From Sphingomonas sp. PP-CE-1A-559 (GTDB lineage: Bacteria > Pseudomonadota > Alphaproteobacteria > Sphingomonadales > Sphingomonadaceae), in the NCBI RefSeq assembly GCF_004340965.1, contig NZ_SLYA01000001.1, forward strand, positions 186,001-250,000: a stretch of DNA of 64,000 nucleotides, in the 5' to 3' direction. This document shows positions 52,641-62,424 of this stretch, piece after piece (within the stretch, counting starts at the first letter, position 1; the number at the start of each line of letters is the position of its first letter). A program made the translations under genes and the position numbers. The notes beneath the pieces are model-generated. The model ran no database searches. It was not told the origin of the DNA and saw nothing but the letters and a program-made list of their open reading frames with translations.

Positions 52641-53956
52641 GCGCGCGGCCACCGTCGCTGAAGCGCGCACTGATCGTCAAACCGATGCTGATCCAGTTCG
52701 CGACGCTGACCACCATGCTCTCAGTGATCCTCCTCGTGTTCGTGCGGATGAGCAGCAACGTCGCGTATACCGAGGAGACGATCACCGGCGTCATCGCGCA
52801 GTCGATCGTTCGCCACGCCGATGGCCGACTGACGGTGCGCCCGACACCGGAACTGGCGCGATTGCGCGCGGAAACGCCCGGTCTCTGGTTCGTCGCTGAA
52901 GACGATCGCGGGCGCAACGTCACGCTTGGCCAGGTACCGCCGCCATACGCGCATTTCGGTGGTGCGCTGCACCGGCTTTCCTACATGCAGATCCGGGACC
53001 GGGCGCCACCCTATGGGTTGTCCGCGGTCATTCGACAGGAGGTTTCGCCGGCGGGCAAGCTGACGATCCTTGCGCACGGCAAGCTGACCGAGCTGACGGT
53101 CTCGCTACTCGTCGCGTTCAATCTCTTCAGCATCCTGGTCATCGTCCTGCTGGCGCTGGTCTCGCTGGTGGTCACGCCGTGGATCGTCAGGCGATCGCTC
53201 GCGGGGGTGAACCGGATCGCAGAGGAGGCGGGACGGATCGATGCCCATCGCCGCGGCTGGCGGCTGGGGGAAGATCAGGTGCCGATCGAGATCCTGCCGC
53301 TGGTTCGCGCGGTCAACGACGTTCTGCGGCGCCTCGACGAGGGATATGAGCGACAACGACGCTTCATCGCCTCGGCCGCGCACGAGTTGCGCACGCCGAT
53401 CGCCATCCTGCGGATCAAGGTCGACGGCGCGGACGAGGCGGCGACGCGCAGCCTTGGCAGCGATGTGCACCGGCTCGCCAATCTTGCCGAGCAACTGCTC
53501 GATCTCCAGCGGCTGGATGTCGCCCGCGAGCAGGCCGATGTCGATCTCGTATCCCTGGTGAGACGAGTCGCCGCCGAACTCGCGCCGCTACTGATCGCCG
53601 CCGATAGCACGATCGAAGTGGTCGTCGTCGAACCGTGCACGATCTGCGGCGACGCGGGGCCGATCGAGCGCGTGCTGACGAATTTGGTGCAGAATGCGAT
53701 CGAGCATGGTGGCCGTCACGTGATCGTCCGCGTGCTGGGCCATGGGTTCGAAGTCGAGGACGACGGCATCGGCATACCGATCGAGGAGCGCGAGCGCGTG
53801 TTCGAGCCCTTCCACCGCCTGAAGCCGAGATCCACGGGCGCCGGCCTCGGCCTGAACCTGGTGCGGCAGGTGGTCGAACTGCACGGCGGACGCGTGTCGA
53901 TCCTCGCGGCACCGGTGAACGGCACGGTGGTGCGGGTCGAGTTTCTCGATCGATAA
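52637..53956 (+). CDS. Sensor histidine kinase
   Basis: A 439-residue inner-membrane kinase. Two transmembrane helices (about 20-40 and 157-181) flank a ~115-residue periplasmic sensor domain; a HAMP-like segment, the H-box RFIASAAHELRTPIAIL (phospho-His near 248), N-box NLVQNAIEHGG, G1 VEDDGIGIP and G2 GAGLGLNLV follow. It starts at a GTG overlapping the response regulator stop. The pair forms an operon. The signal is unknown; CzcS-like kinases have a similar layout and a czc operon lies 1.5 kb away, but this link is inferred. Confidence 0.92.
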   Translation: MSARPPSLKRALIVKPMLIQFATLTTMLSVILLVFVRMSSNVAYTEETITGVIAQSIVRHADGRLTVRPTPELARLRAETPGLWFVAEDDRGRNVTLGQVPPPYAHFGGALHRLSYMQIRDRAPPYGLSAVIRQEVSPAGKLTILAHGKLTELTVSLLVAFNLFSILVIVLLALVSLVVTPWIVRRSLAGVNRIAEEAGRIDAHRRGWRLGEDQVPIEILPLVRAVNDVLRRLDEGYERQRRFIASAAHELRTPIAILRIKVDGADEAATRSLGSDVHRLANLAEQLLDLQRLDVAREQADVDLVSLVRRVAAELAPLLIAADSTIEVVVVEPCTICGDAGPIERVLTNLVQNAIEHGGRHVIVRVLGHGFEVEDDGIGIPIEERERVFEPFHRLKPRSTGAGLGLNLVRQVVELHGGRVSILAAPVNGTVVRVEFLDR

Positions 53957-54062
53957 CGGTGCTTGGCCGAACCATACACACGCAATGTTCGCCCCGCATC
54001 TGACCGCATCGGCAAGATCAGACCTGATCTGGACACGCCGTCGGCAGACATCCGGGGTATCT

Positions 54063-54347
54063 ATGATGACATTGTATTTTCTGACGCCAATCCTGCGCAT
54101 AGTGGTGCCGATCGTGACCAGCATTTTACTGGTCGTCGGCTTGAACGGTTGTGCCACGCTCGAGGAGCGGCGCCGTGTATCTCTGGCGCAGGATATCGAT
54201 ACCTGTGCCAGCTTTGGCGCGGCGTATGGGTCGCCGGACTATACGGGGTGCATGCTGACTCAACAGCAACGCCGTGACGCGCAGGGTGTCGAGGCCTTGG
54301 AACGGGCTCGCCTCGCCACGAGATCAACAAGACGATGCAGGACATGA
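54063..54347 (+). CDS. Small lipoprotein, probably frameshifted near its end
   Basis: A 94-residue open frame (start ATG 54063) with a signal peptide and lipobox VVGLNGCATLEE, then EERRRVSLAQDIDTCASFGA, AYGSPDYTGCMLTQQQRRD. The frame ends with a short Arg-rich tail (LATRSTRRCRT). Shifting by one base after ARLA gives HEINKTMQDMTDSRIRNCER and Q-rich sequence to a stop at 54424, which fits a helical ending better. A missing base near 54310 would explain it, as a mutation or a sequencing error. Function unknown; outer-membrane-attached. Confidence 0.6.
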   Translation: MMTLYFLTPILRIVVPIVTSILLVVGLNGCATLEERRRVSLAQDIDTCASFGAAYGSPDYTGCMLTQQQRRDAQGVEALERARLATRSTRRCRT

Positions 54348-54504
54348 CCGACAGCCGGATCCGGAACTGCGAGCGTCAGCGGAAGCATGACCGCCCCGGC
54401 GCGCAACGAAGGACGTGTGCCTGATCCGCCACGATGAGCCTCTTCCGTTGGCCATTGGTGATTGAAACAGCGTCACCAATGGCCGACGGGTAGTTGCACG
54501 AGGA

Positions 54505-55158
54505 TCAGAAGCCGGCGTTGATGCCGAACAAGACCTTCGATGTCGTCAGACCATTTCCATAGTCGATCTTGTTATATTCGGCCCGCAAGAACAGTCCGGA
54601 ATACACGGCCGTCTCGATGCCGCCGCCAAACAGGAAGCCATTCTCGGTAACTTTGGCTTTCACGTCGCTGGTCGTGACGGCGCGAAAATCGGTCTTTTCG
54701 CGAACCTGGAGCAAACTATAGCCCACGCGGCCGTACAGCAGTATCTGTGGTTCGACGAGGAATCCTGCACGGCTCGAAACATCGAGCGACCAGCGCGGTT
54801 TCAGCGTGTAGACGCCCAATGCCTCGTCGGCCGAGAGATTGGTATCGCTGCGTCCAATCGCAACTTCGGACCCTATGACGAAGCTTTGGCCCAATTGGTT
54901 ATCGTATCCCAAATGTAGGCTATACCCAATGCCGTCTTTTCTGCGATCGATGACAGAGGATAGGCGTGGCAGGTCATAGTGAACCGTCGTTCGTCTCCAG
55001 TCGGTATCAGCACCGATCTTGAAGCCGCTGAATGTCGGCTCAGCAGGCGTGTCCTGGGACTCCATCTGTGTTGGTTCCGGTGCGTGCTGCTGGACTTGCG
55101 CCGTGGCAGGTAGAGATATCGCCGCGCATATGCTCGTGACCAGGTATGAGATTTTCAT
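54505..55158 (-). CDS. Outer-membrane beta-barrel protein (Omp25/31-like)
   Basis: A 217-residue protein with a signal peptide (MKISYLVTSICAAISLPATA) and alternating beta strands across the rest (GYSLHLGYDNQLGQSFVIGS, ILLYGRVGYSLLQV, ENGFLFGGGIETAVYSGLFL), ending in a Phe (FGINAGF), the usual barrel terminus. It resembles the small porin-like proteins of alphaproteobacteria. An ~230-bp gap separates it from the efflux operon to its right; the gap holds no gene. Confidence 0.8.
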   Translation of the reverse strand: MKISYLVTSICAAISLPATAQVQQHAPEPTQMESQDTPAEPTFSGFKIGADTDWRRTTVHYDLPRLSSVIDRRKDGIGYSLHLGYDNQLGQSFVIGSEVAIGRSDTNLSADEALGVYTLKPRWSLDVSSRAGFLVEPQILLYGRVGYSLLQVREKTDFRAVTTSDVKAKVTENGFLFGGGIETAVYSGLFLRAEYNKIDYGNGLTTSKVLFGINAGF

Positions 55159-55391
55159 CGAACGCCTTCCATTTGGTCTGGATCAGACCGTAAGAAGACT
55201 TTGTCCGCCGAGAATTGCGCAGGCATTGTGCGTTGGCCAGGCGCGCGAGGGCGGACAGTACTTTACACGCTGGAGCGCGGCAGTGACGTCGTGCCAGTGT
55301 CGGGAACAGGCGCAGTTCGGCGTCTACCGCGATCTCGTCGCCGCCGAGCCCGACCTCATCCCGCAACTCGGCGACTAGATTGCGAGCAGAG

Positions 55392-58300
55392 CTATCCCGA
55401 TGATGTCTGCGTTCGCACCGTCGGAGCATCCGAACCTTCTAATCTCGCCGTCCATCCGCCGAAGCGGGCATAGAGCGTCGGCAGGACGAACAGCGTCAGC
55501 AGCGTGGCCGAGATCAGCCCGCCGATCACGACGGTCGCGAGCGGTCTCTGCACTTCGGCGCCGGCGCCGTGGCCGAGTGCCATCGGTACGAAGCCGAGGC
55601 TGGCGACCAGTGCCGTCATCGCGACCGGTCGCAGTCGCGCCAACGCGCCGTCGTGCGCGGCGCGTGTCCTGTCCATGCCGCGAGCCATCAGGTCGTGGAT
55701 CGACGAGACCATCACCAGCCCGTTGAGCACGGCGATACCCGAGAGCGCGATGAACCCGACCGCAGCCGAGACGGAGAACGGCATCCCTCGAGCCACGAGC
55801 GCGAGGACGCCGCCGACGAGTGCGAGCGGCACGCCGGTGAACACGATCGCCGCGTCGCGGACGGAGCCGAGCGCGCCGTAGAGCAGCAGCATGATGACCG
55901 CAAAGCAGACCGGTACGACGAGCATCAGGCGGTCGCGCGCGGAGGCGAGGTTCTCGAACTGCCCGCCCCATTCGACATAGGTTCCGGGTGGCATCGTCAC
56001 CTGCGTATCGATCGCCGCACGCGCGTCGGCGACCACGCCCGCGACGTCGCGGTCGCGGACGTTGGCCTGGATGACCACGCGGCGCTTTCCGTTTTCGCGG
56101 CTGATCTGGTTGGGGCCATCGACGACCGCGACGTCGGCGACGGTAGACAGCGGCACGAACCCACCTGCCGACGTCGGGACGGGGATTTGCGCGACTTGAG
56201 TGAGGTCCGATCGCGACGCTTCGGACAGGCGGATCACGACGGGGAAGCGCCGGTCGCCCTCGAAGATCATGCCGGCCTCACGTCCACCGATCGCGGCGGC
56301 GACGGTGTCCTGCACGTCGCCCGCGGTGACGCCGATGCGCGACATCGCCATGCGGTTCGGGCGGATGTCGAGCATCGGTAAACCTTCTGTCTGTTCGACG
56401 CGGACGTCGACGGCGCCGCGCGTCGCTGGCAGGACCTCGGCGATGCGGTCGGCGGCGGCGTTCATGCCACCGAAATCGTCGCCGAAGATTTTGACCGCGA
56501 TGTCGCCGCGCACGCCGGCGATCAGTTCGTTAAAGCGCATCTGGATCGGTTGGGTGATCTCGTACGCGTTGCCGGGCAGCGTCGACAGTTGCTGCTCCAT
56601 CCGCGCGACCAGCTTTTCCTTCGAAAGGCTCGGGTCGGGCCACTCGGCCTTCGGCTTCAGGATAACAAAGGTGTCGGTGGCGTTCGGCGGCATCGGATCG
56701 CTCGCGATCTCGGACGTGCCGGTGCGCGAGAAGGCGAAACGGACCTCGGGTTGGCGGGCAAGGACCTTCTCGACCTGGAACTGCATCGCTTGGCTCTGAT
56801 CGACCGAGGTGCCGGGGATGCGGACCGCCTGGACGAGGATGTTGCCCTCATCGAGCTGCGGCAGGAACTCCTGCCCGAGCGTAGTGAAGGCAACGCCCGC
56901 CAGCGCGAGTGCGCCGACGGCGATGCCCAGCGTGATGCTCGGGCGGCGCATCGCCTTGCCGAGACCCGGTTCGTAGCGGCGACGCAGCCAGCCGATGATC
57001 CGGCTCTCTTTCTCGTCGACGGTTCGGCTGAGAGCGATCGCGATGGCCGCCGGGACGAACGTCATCGACAGGACGAAGGCGAAGACAAGCGCGATGATGA
57101 CGGTCAGCGCCATCGGCTCGAACATCTTGCCCTCGACGCCGGTGAAGGTGAGCAGCGGCGCGTAGACCAGAATGATGATCGCCTGCCCGTAGACCGAGGG
57201 GCGGATCATCTCGCGCGCCGATGCCGCGACCAGATCGAGCCTTTGTCGCAGAGGCAGAGGCAGTGGCTCGCTGCGGCCGTGCTGCGCGTCGCCCAAACGG
57301 CGGAGTGCGTTCTCGACGATGATGACGGCGCCGTCCACGATCAGCCCGAAATCGAGCGCGCCCAGACTCATCAGGTTCGCGGACACGCCGGCCTTCAGCA
57401 TGCCGATGCTTGTCAGCAGCATCGTGATCGGAATCACCAGTGCGGCGATCAGCGCCCCGCGAAAATTGCCGAGCAGCACGAACAGCACGACGATGACCAG
57501 CACCGCGCCCTCGGCGAGGTTGCGGGCGACGGTCGCGATCGTCGAATTGACGAGTTCAGTGCGGTTGAGCACCGGCTTCACCACCACGTCGACGGGAAGT
57601 GCGTGGCCGATCTCCTCAAGCCGCGTGCCGACTCCGGTCGAGACGGTGCGGCTGTTCTCCCCGATCCGCATAACTGCGGTGCCGACGACGACCTCGTGGC
57701 CGTTCTCCGACGCCGAGCCCATCCGCAATGCCTGGCCGGTGCGGACGGTGGCGATCTGGCTGAGCAGGATCGGCACACTTTCACGCGTCGCGACCACGGT
57801 GCGCGCGAGCTCGTCGGCGTTGCGGATCCGGCCGTCGGCGCGGACTGCGAGACCCTCGCCGTTACGGTCGACGATCCCCGCACCCGCGCTGGTGTTATTG
57901 CGTTCGAGCGCGGTGGCGAGGTCCTGGAGCGTGATCTTCATCGCCGCCATTCGCTGGATATCGGGGACGACGAGATATTGCTTGGTGTAACCGCCAAGGC
58001 TGTCGACCCCCGCGAGGCCCGCGCTGCTCTTGAGCTGCGGCGTGACGATCCAGTCCTGCACCGTGCGCAGATAGGTCGCCTTGTCGGGTTCGCTGACGAG
58101 GTGCTCGCCTTCCGGCGTTATGTAGCTGCCGTCCTTCTGCAGGCCGGGCTCGCCGTTGCGGTGGCGGACCTGGTCGAGCTCGCGATATTCGACCGTCCAC
58201 ATGAAGATGTCGCCGAGCCCGGTAGCGATAGGCCCCATCTCGGGCACCACGCCGTCGGGCAGATCCCCCTCGGCGGTCCGCAGCCGCTCCGCCACCTGCG

Positions 58301-58622
58301 ACCGCGCGAAGTAGATATCGGTCTTCTCGTCGAACACCGCAGTGACCTGCGCGAAGCCGTTGCGGCTGAGCGACCGCGTGTAGTCTAGGCCGGGGATGCC
58401 GGCGAGCGCGGTCTCGACGGTGAAGGCGACCTGCTTCTCGATCTGGTCGGGCGACAGCGCGGGCGCGCGGACGTTGATCTGGACCTGGTTGTTGGTGATG
58501 TCGGGGACGGCGTCGATCGGCAGCCGCTGGATGGCGAACACCCCGGCAAGCGCCGCGGCGAGCGTGAGCAGCAGGACGAGCCAGCGCTTCTCTACGGCAA
58601 AGGTTACGATACGCGAGAGCAT
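55392..58622 (-). CDS. czcA: CzcA/CusA-type heavy-metal RND efflux pump
   Basis: A 1076-residue inner-membrane RND pump that exports divalent metals from the periplasm and cytoplasm through a tripartite complex driven by protons. Length and the twelve-helix, two-large-loop layout are standard. The motif LDFGLIVDGAVIIVENALRR near residue 435 matches the HME-1 group (Co2+, Zn2+, Cd2+: DFGxxVDGAVxxxEN), rather than CusA for Cu+ and Ag+. It is the third gene of czcC-czcB-czcA, 3 bases after czcB. Confidence 0.92.
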   Translation of the reverse strand: MLSRIVTFAVEKRWLVLLLTLAAALAGVFAIQRLPIDAVPDITNNQVQINVRAPALSPDQIEKQVAFTVETALAGIPGLDYTRSLSRNGFAQVTAVFDEKTDIYFARSQVAERLRTAEGDLPDGVVPEMGPIATGLGDIFMWTVEYRELDQVRHRNGEPGLQKDGSYITPEGEHLVSEPDKATYLRTVQDWIVTPQLKSSAGLAGVDSLGGYTKQYLVVPDIQRMAAMKITLQDLATALERNNTSAGAGIVDRNGEGLAVRADGRIRNADELARTVVATRESVPILLSQIATVRTGQALRMGSASENGHEVVVGTAVMRIGENSRTVSTGVGTRLEEIGHALPVDVVVKPVLNRTELVNSTIATVARNLAEGAVLVIVVLFVLLGNFRGALIAALVIPITMLLTSIGMLKAGVSANLMSLGALDFGLIVDGAVIIVENALRRLGDAQHGRSEPLPLPLRQRLDLVAASAREMIRPSVYGQAIIILVYAPLLTFTGVEGKMFEPMALTVIIALVFAFVLSMTFVPAAIAIALSRTVDEKESRIIGWLRRRYEPGLGKAMRRPSITLGIAVGALALAGVAFTTLGQEFLPQLDEGNILVQAVRIPGTSVDQSQAMQFQVEKVLARQPEVRFAFSRTGTSEIASDPMPPNATDTFVILKPKAEWPDPSLSKEKLVARMEQQLSTLPGNAYEITQPIQMRFNELIAGVRGDIAVKIFGDDFGGMNAAADRIAEVLPATRGAVDVRVEQTEGLPMLDIRPNRMAMSRIGVTAGDVQDTVAAAIGGREAGMIFEGDRRFPVVIRLSEASRSDLTQVAQIPVPTSAGGFVPLSTVADVAVVDGPNQISRENGKRRVVIQANVRDRDVAGVVADARAAIDTQVTMPPGTYVEWGGQFENLASARDRLMLVVPVCFAVIMLLLYGALGSVRDAAIVFTGVPLALVGGVLALVARGMPFSVSAAVGFIALSGIAVLNGLVMVSSIHDLMARGMDRTRAAHDGALARLRPVAMTALVASLGFVPMALGHGAGAEVQRPLATVVIGGLISATLLTLFVLPTLYARFGGWTARLEGSDAPTVRTQTSSG

Positions 58623-58625
58623 GGC

Positions 58626-59780
58626 CTAGTCCCCGTCCTGCGCCGCGCCCTTGCCGAGTTCGGCCTTGAGCGTGAACGAGTTGGTCGAGGCGATGCGCTC
58701 CTCGCCGGTGAGGCCCGCGGTCACGGTAACAGCGCCGCCATTGGTGCGACCAAGAGTCACCGGCGTCGCCCGGAAGCCGGTCGCGGTGCGGACGAACACG
58801 TGCGGCCGGTCACCGATCATCTGCACGGCGGCCGAGGGCACGGCGACGCTGCGGTCCCCGCTGGAGGGGAGAAGCACCGACACGCCGACATTCTCGCCGA
58901 CGCGCCAGACGCCGCCCGCGTTGTCGATCGTCGCGATCACGGGGACGAGGCGCGTGGTTTCGTCGAGGATCGGCGAGACGAAGGTCACGCGGCCTTCCTG
59001 GCGGCGGTCGGAGGACGTGACTTCCACGCGGGCACCCGGCTTCACGCGGCCAGCATCCGCGGGAACGAGCGACATCGTCACCGACACCTTGGCGAGGTTG
59101 GCGACGCGGAAGATTTCGGCATCGGCGGCGACCTGTTGTCCCAGCGTGGCCGACCGGGCGATCACCTGGCCGGCAATGGGCGAGCGTACCGCGATGCGGT
59201 TGAGCGCACCGCCTCCGCCACCCGTGGCCGACAGCTGCTGCCTCGCGAGTCGGAGCGCGATGCCGGCCTCGGTCGCAGCAGTTCGGGCTGCGACAAGATC
59301 CTGTTCGGGCGATACGCGCTCGGCGAACAGCCGCTGTTCGCGGCGCAGGTTCGACTGCGCGAGCGCGGACCGCGCACCGGCGGCCTCGACCTCGGCGTTG
59401 AGCGACGCTGCCTCGCGGCTTTCGATGATCGCCAGCGTCTCGCCGCGGCCGATGGACTGGCCGAGGTTGCGGGTGAGCGAGACCAGCCGGCCGCCGATCG
59501 GCGCGGCCACGACCTGGACGCCCTGTGGATCGCCCTCGATCGTCGCGGGCAGTTCGATCGCGCCGGCGACGCCGCCGACGGTCGGGCGCGTGACCTCGAT
59601 ACCGGCGTCGGCGATCTGCTGTGCCGACAGGGTCGCGACCGTGGGATCGCCGGAAGCCTTCTCGGGGTCCTCGTTCGCCACCGCGTTGGCAGCGGGCGTC
59701 GGGTCGGGGGAGGGGCCACAGCCTGCGAATGCCAAGGCGGCAGCGGCAGGCGCGATCGTGCGCAAGATCGTGCGGTTCAT
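58626..59780 (-). CDS. czcB: CzcB-type periplasmic adaptor (membrane-fusion) protein
   Basis: A 384-residue lipoprotein-type adaptor: MNRTILRTIAPAAAALAFAGC with a lipobox Cys, then a barrel-sandwich and helical hairpin (LNAEVEAAGARSALAQSNLR, EQRLFAERVSPEQDLVAART), the beta-barrel domain and a C-terminal membrane-proximal part. It bridges CzcA and the TolC-like CzcC. Its gene overlaps czcC by 4 bases, confirming an operon. No His-rich metal-binding extension is visible. Confidence 0.9.
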   Translation of the reverse strand: MNRTILRTIAPAAAALAFAGCGPSPDPTPAANAVANEDPEKASGDPTVATLSAQQIADAGIEVTRPTVGGVAGAIELPATIEGDPQGVQVVAAPIGGRLVSLTRNLGQSIGRGETLAIIESREAASLNAEVEAAGARSALAQSNLRREQRLFAERVSPEQDLVAARTAATEAGIALRLARQQLSATGGGGGALNRIAVRSPIAGQVIARSATLGQQVAADAEIFRVANLAKVSVTMSLVPADAGRVKPGARVEVTSSDRRQEGRVTFVSPILDETTRLVPVIATIDNAGGVWRVGENVGVSVLLPSSGDRSVAVPSAAVQMIGDRPHVFVRTATGFRATPVTLGRTNGGAVTVTAGLTGEERIASTNSFTLKAELGKGAAQDGD

Positions 59781-61039
59781 CGGTCGGTGTCCCTGGCAAT
59801 CGGCGCTTCGGCAGTCAGCCGTTCGAGGCGCGCACGTGCGTCGTGATAGGCGGCAAGCGCGTCGATCGCGGCCGTCCGTGTGTCGAGAAGCGTCCGCTCC
59901 GCATCGAGCAGGTCGAGCTGCCCGAACTTGCCTTCGCGGTAGCCGATGCGCGCGATCCGCGCCGCCTCCACGGCGGCTGTGAGCGCCGGCCCGGTCGCGT
60001 TGCGTGCCGTGGTCGCGGCATTCGCTGCCTCAGCCTGCGTGGTTGCGATGTCTTGCTCGGCATCGAGCAAGGCCATGCGGCGCAACGCGTCCGACTGGTC
60101 GCGCTGCGCATCGGCGACGGCAACCGCCGATCGACCGCCGTTGAAGACGTTCAGCGGGATCGAGACGCCGAACACCGCCGCGGTATCGTTGGTCTGCTCG
60201 AGCCGTCGTGCGCTGGCACTGAGCGTCAAGTCGGGCACGCGCTGGCTTCGCGCTAGCCGCACCTGCGCGGTCGCGGTGTCTAGATCCGCGCGGGCTGCTG
60301 CGGCGATGAGTGTCCCCGTTGAATGGGATGGCTGGAGGGGGCCGAGCGCGTCCACTAGCTGGAACCAGGAATCATCGAGCGCGCCGACCGGCATTCCAAT
60401 AAGCCGGGCAAGGTTCGTCGCGGCGACGGCGGCTGAACGGTCCGCACGTTCCAAGGCGCCCTCGGCCGCAAGACGCGCAACGTCTGCACGCTGTTCCTCA
60501 AGCGGTGAGGCGCGTCCCGCCTGCACCCGAATCTTGGCGGCGCGGAGCACTTCGGCGGCAATCCCGACCTGATCGCGCGCGACCGCTGCACGACGTTGCG
60601 CGGCCACCCCGACGACGTATGCCTGCGTGACCCGCAGTCGGAGGTCGGCGCGCGCAATCTCTGCTGCGATACCTGCGCGGCCGATCTGCGCGTCGGCGAG
60701 CGCCACCCGGGCCTGCCGCTTGCCGCCGCGTTCCAGGGGCAGCGCCAACCCCAGCGTCGTTTCGGACGAGCGCAGGCCGCGATAGATCCCGGACCCGGCG
60801 ACGTTCTCGGTCTCGGCGACGATCGACGGGTTCGACCGAAGCGCCGCGACCCGGCGCTGGGCCTCGGCCGCGCGAACGCCGGCGGACGCGGCATCCTGGA
60901 AGGGCGACGACGCGACGGCGCGGCCAAGCGCTTCTGCGAGCGTAAGGACCGGTTCCGCCAAAACCGGCGGACGGGTCTGGGCCTGCAGCGACGATGCGCA
61001 GGCGCCTGCGGCCACGATAGCCGCGAAAATACGATGCAT
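59777..61039 (-). CDS. czcC: CzcC-type outer-membrane channel (TolC family)
   Basis: A 420-residue OEP-family outer-membrane factor with a signal peptide (MHRIFAAIVAAGACASSLQA), two repeats of long coiled helices (ERGGKRQARVALADAQIGRA, RIGYREGKFGQLDLLDAERT) and barrel strands. It is the first gene of the czcCBA operon. A small His-rich gene lies just upstream on the same strand, with 55 bp between. Confidence 0.9.
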   Translation of the reverse strand: MHRIFAAIVAAGACASSLQAQTRPPVLAEPVLTLAEALGRAVASSPFQDAASAGVRAAEAQRRVAALRSNPSIVAETENVAGSGIYRGLRSSETTLGLALPLERGGKRQARVALADAQIGRAGIAAEIARADLRLRVTQAYVVGVAAQRRAAVARDQVGIAAEVLRAAKIRVQAGRASPLEEQRADVARLAAEGALERADRSAAVAATNLARLIGMPVGALDDSWFQLVDALGPLQPSHSTGTLIAAAARADLDTATAQVRLARSQRVPDLTLSASARRLEQTNDTAAVFGVSIPLNVFNGGRSAVAVADAQRDQSDALRRMALLDAEQDIATTQAEAANAATTARNATGPALTAAVEAARIARIGYREGKFGQLDLLDAERTLLDTRTAAIDALAAYHDARARLERLTAEAPIARDTDR

Positions 61040-61094
61040 GGGAATGCTCCTGACGAAGTAGACGCAGGCGCGCTCGGCGCACCCGATCGACGTG

Positions 61095-61427
61095 TCAGGC
61101 CCGGGGCGGTCTCAGCGCAGTGTCGGCGTTCCGCCCGACCAGCGCCGCGCCGTCGAAGGACGCGAGCGTGGCGCCGGTTGGACCGGTTATGCCGTCCAAT
61201 GCGTCGGAGTCCGGCGCGCTCATATGGTGCGCGTGGCAACTGCCGTGATGATGCGGATAGCCCTTGTCGGCATCGGCCGCGACCTGATCGCCATCGCTAT
61301 CGATATGCAGGGCAGCTTCGTACTGGCTGGTCTCGATGCAACCGCCAACCTCGGCCGCATGCGCCACGCCGACCCAAGTGGTCAGCACGAGCATCAGACA
61401 GGCAAGGAAGGGCAGGAGCCTACGCAT
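61095..61427 (-). CDS. Small exported His-rich protein of the efflux operon
   Basis: A 110-residue protein with a signal peptide (MRRLLPFLACLMLVL...AHA) and a His cluster KGYPHHHGSCHAHHMSAPD in a Cys- and Asp-rich region (GGCIETSQYEAALHID), which suggests metal binding in the periplasm. Comparable short His-rich proteins occur near czc and cop operons in sphingomonads. I chose the ATG at 61427 because it begins the signal peptide; an ATG at 61469 is upstream. It is upstream of czcC on the same strand and is probably the first gene of the transcript. Confidence 0.75.
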   Translation of the reverse strand: MRRLLPFLACLMLVLTTWVGVAHAAEVGGCIETSQYEAALHIDSDGDQVAADADKGYPHHHGSCHAHHMSAPDSDALDGITGPTGATLASFDGAALVGRNADTALRPPRA

Positions 61428-61671
61428 CGCCGACCGAATAGCAGATGCTCGCGCTACTGTAACGGGCATCGTGGTAAAGCGGTGGCGGAGCAGGCGTCAC
61501 GCCTGGACACGAGATGCGTGGCATGGCGGGTATCGACCGGCCCCATCTCGCCAAGTTCCGATCGAACCATCGACACTGGCCGCGTGCATTGGCGGCATAC
61601 GCCGAATTTCCCGTGAACGAGCCTCGGCGATGCGGTAGCGCGGCTGGGCAGCTCTATTGGGATACCGCGCC

Positions 61672-62424
61672 ATGATCATCTCCAGCGACGAAATCGTCGA
61701 CCTGCCCTCGGCGGATGGTGGCGTGATGCGGGTTCACATGTTTCGCCCGGCAATCGAGGGGCGGTTTCCCGGGGTTTTGCTGTTCTCGGAAATCTATCAG
61801 GTGACCGCGCCGATCCGGCGGCTGGCGGCGTATATCGCGGGGCACGGCTACTGTGTCGCGGTCCCCGAGGTGTATCACGAGTATGAAGCGCCAGGGACCG
61901 TGCTGGCGTACGACACCGCCGGTACGGATCGCGGCAACGCGTTGAAGATCGCCAAGCCGGTTGCGGCGTTCGATGCCGATGCGACCGCCGGGCTGGATTT
62001 TCTCGCCGGGCACGCGGCCTGTACGGGGCGGCTTGCGACGGTGGGCGTGTGCCTGGGCGGGCATCTGGCGTACCGTGCCGCGCTAGATCCGCGCGTGCTG
62101 GCGGCGGCGTGTTTTTATCCGACCGATATCCATGCGGGATCGCTCGGGCTCGGCAAGGATGACGACAGCCTCGCGCGGATGGCGGACCTGAAGGCCGAAA
62201 CGCTGCTCGTCTTCGGTCGCGCCGATCCGCATGTGCCGTTTGCCGGCCGGGCACTCATCCGTGCGCGCCTGGAAGAGGTCGGTGCGCGCTATGAATGGCA
62301 TGAGGTCAACGCCGCGCACGCGTTCCTGCGCGACGAGGGGCCCCGGTACGACGCGGCACTGTTCGCGCAGGCGACCGGGTGGATGTTCGCATTGTTCCAG
62401 CGGGTTCTGTCTGCCTCCGACTGA
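61672..62424 (+). CDS. Dienelactone hydrolase family protein
   Basis: A 250-residue alpha/beta hydrolase. The nucleophile Cys is in VGVCLGG near 126, Asp in FGRADPHVPF near 184, His in NAAHAFL near 214, the Cys-Asp-His triad of dienelactone hydrolases, which open lactone rings in aromatic catabolism. The ATG at 61672 is used. It is divergent from the metal operon, with ~245 bp between. No other catabolic gene is next to it, so the natural substrate is open. Confidence 0.88.
   Translation: MIISSDEIVDLPSADGGVMRVHMFRPAIEGRFPGVLLFSEIYQVTAPIRRLAAYIAGHGYCVAVPEVYHEYEAPGTVLAYDTAGTDRGNALKIAKPVAAFDADATAGLDFLAGHAACTGRLATVGVCLGGHLAYRAALDPRVLAAACFYPTDIHAGSLGLGKDDDSLARMADLKAETLLVFGRADPHVPFAGRALIRARLEEVGARYEWHEVNAAHAFLRDEGPRYDAALFAQATGWMFALFQRVLSASD

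Noticed and set aside
56550..58388. 612-codon plus-strand frame opposite czcA
   Set aside because: Shadow of czcA; no recognisable domain.
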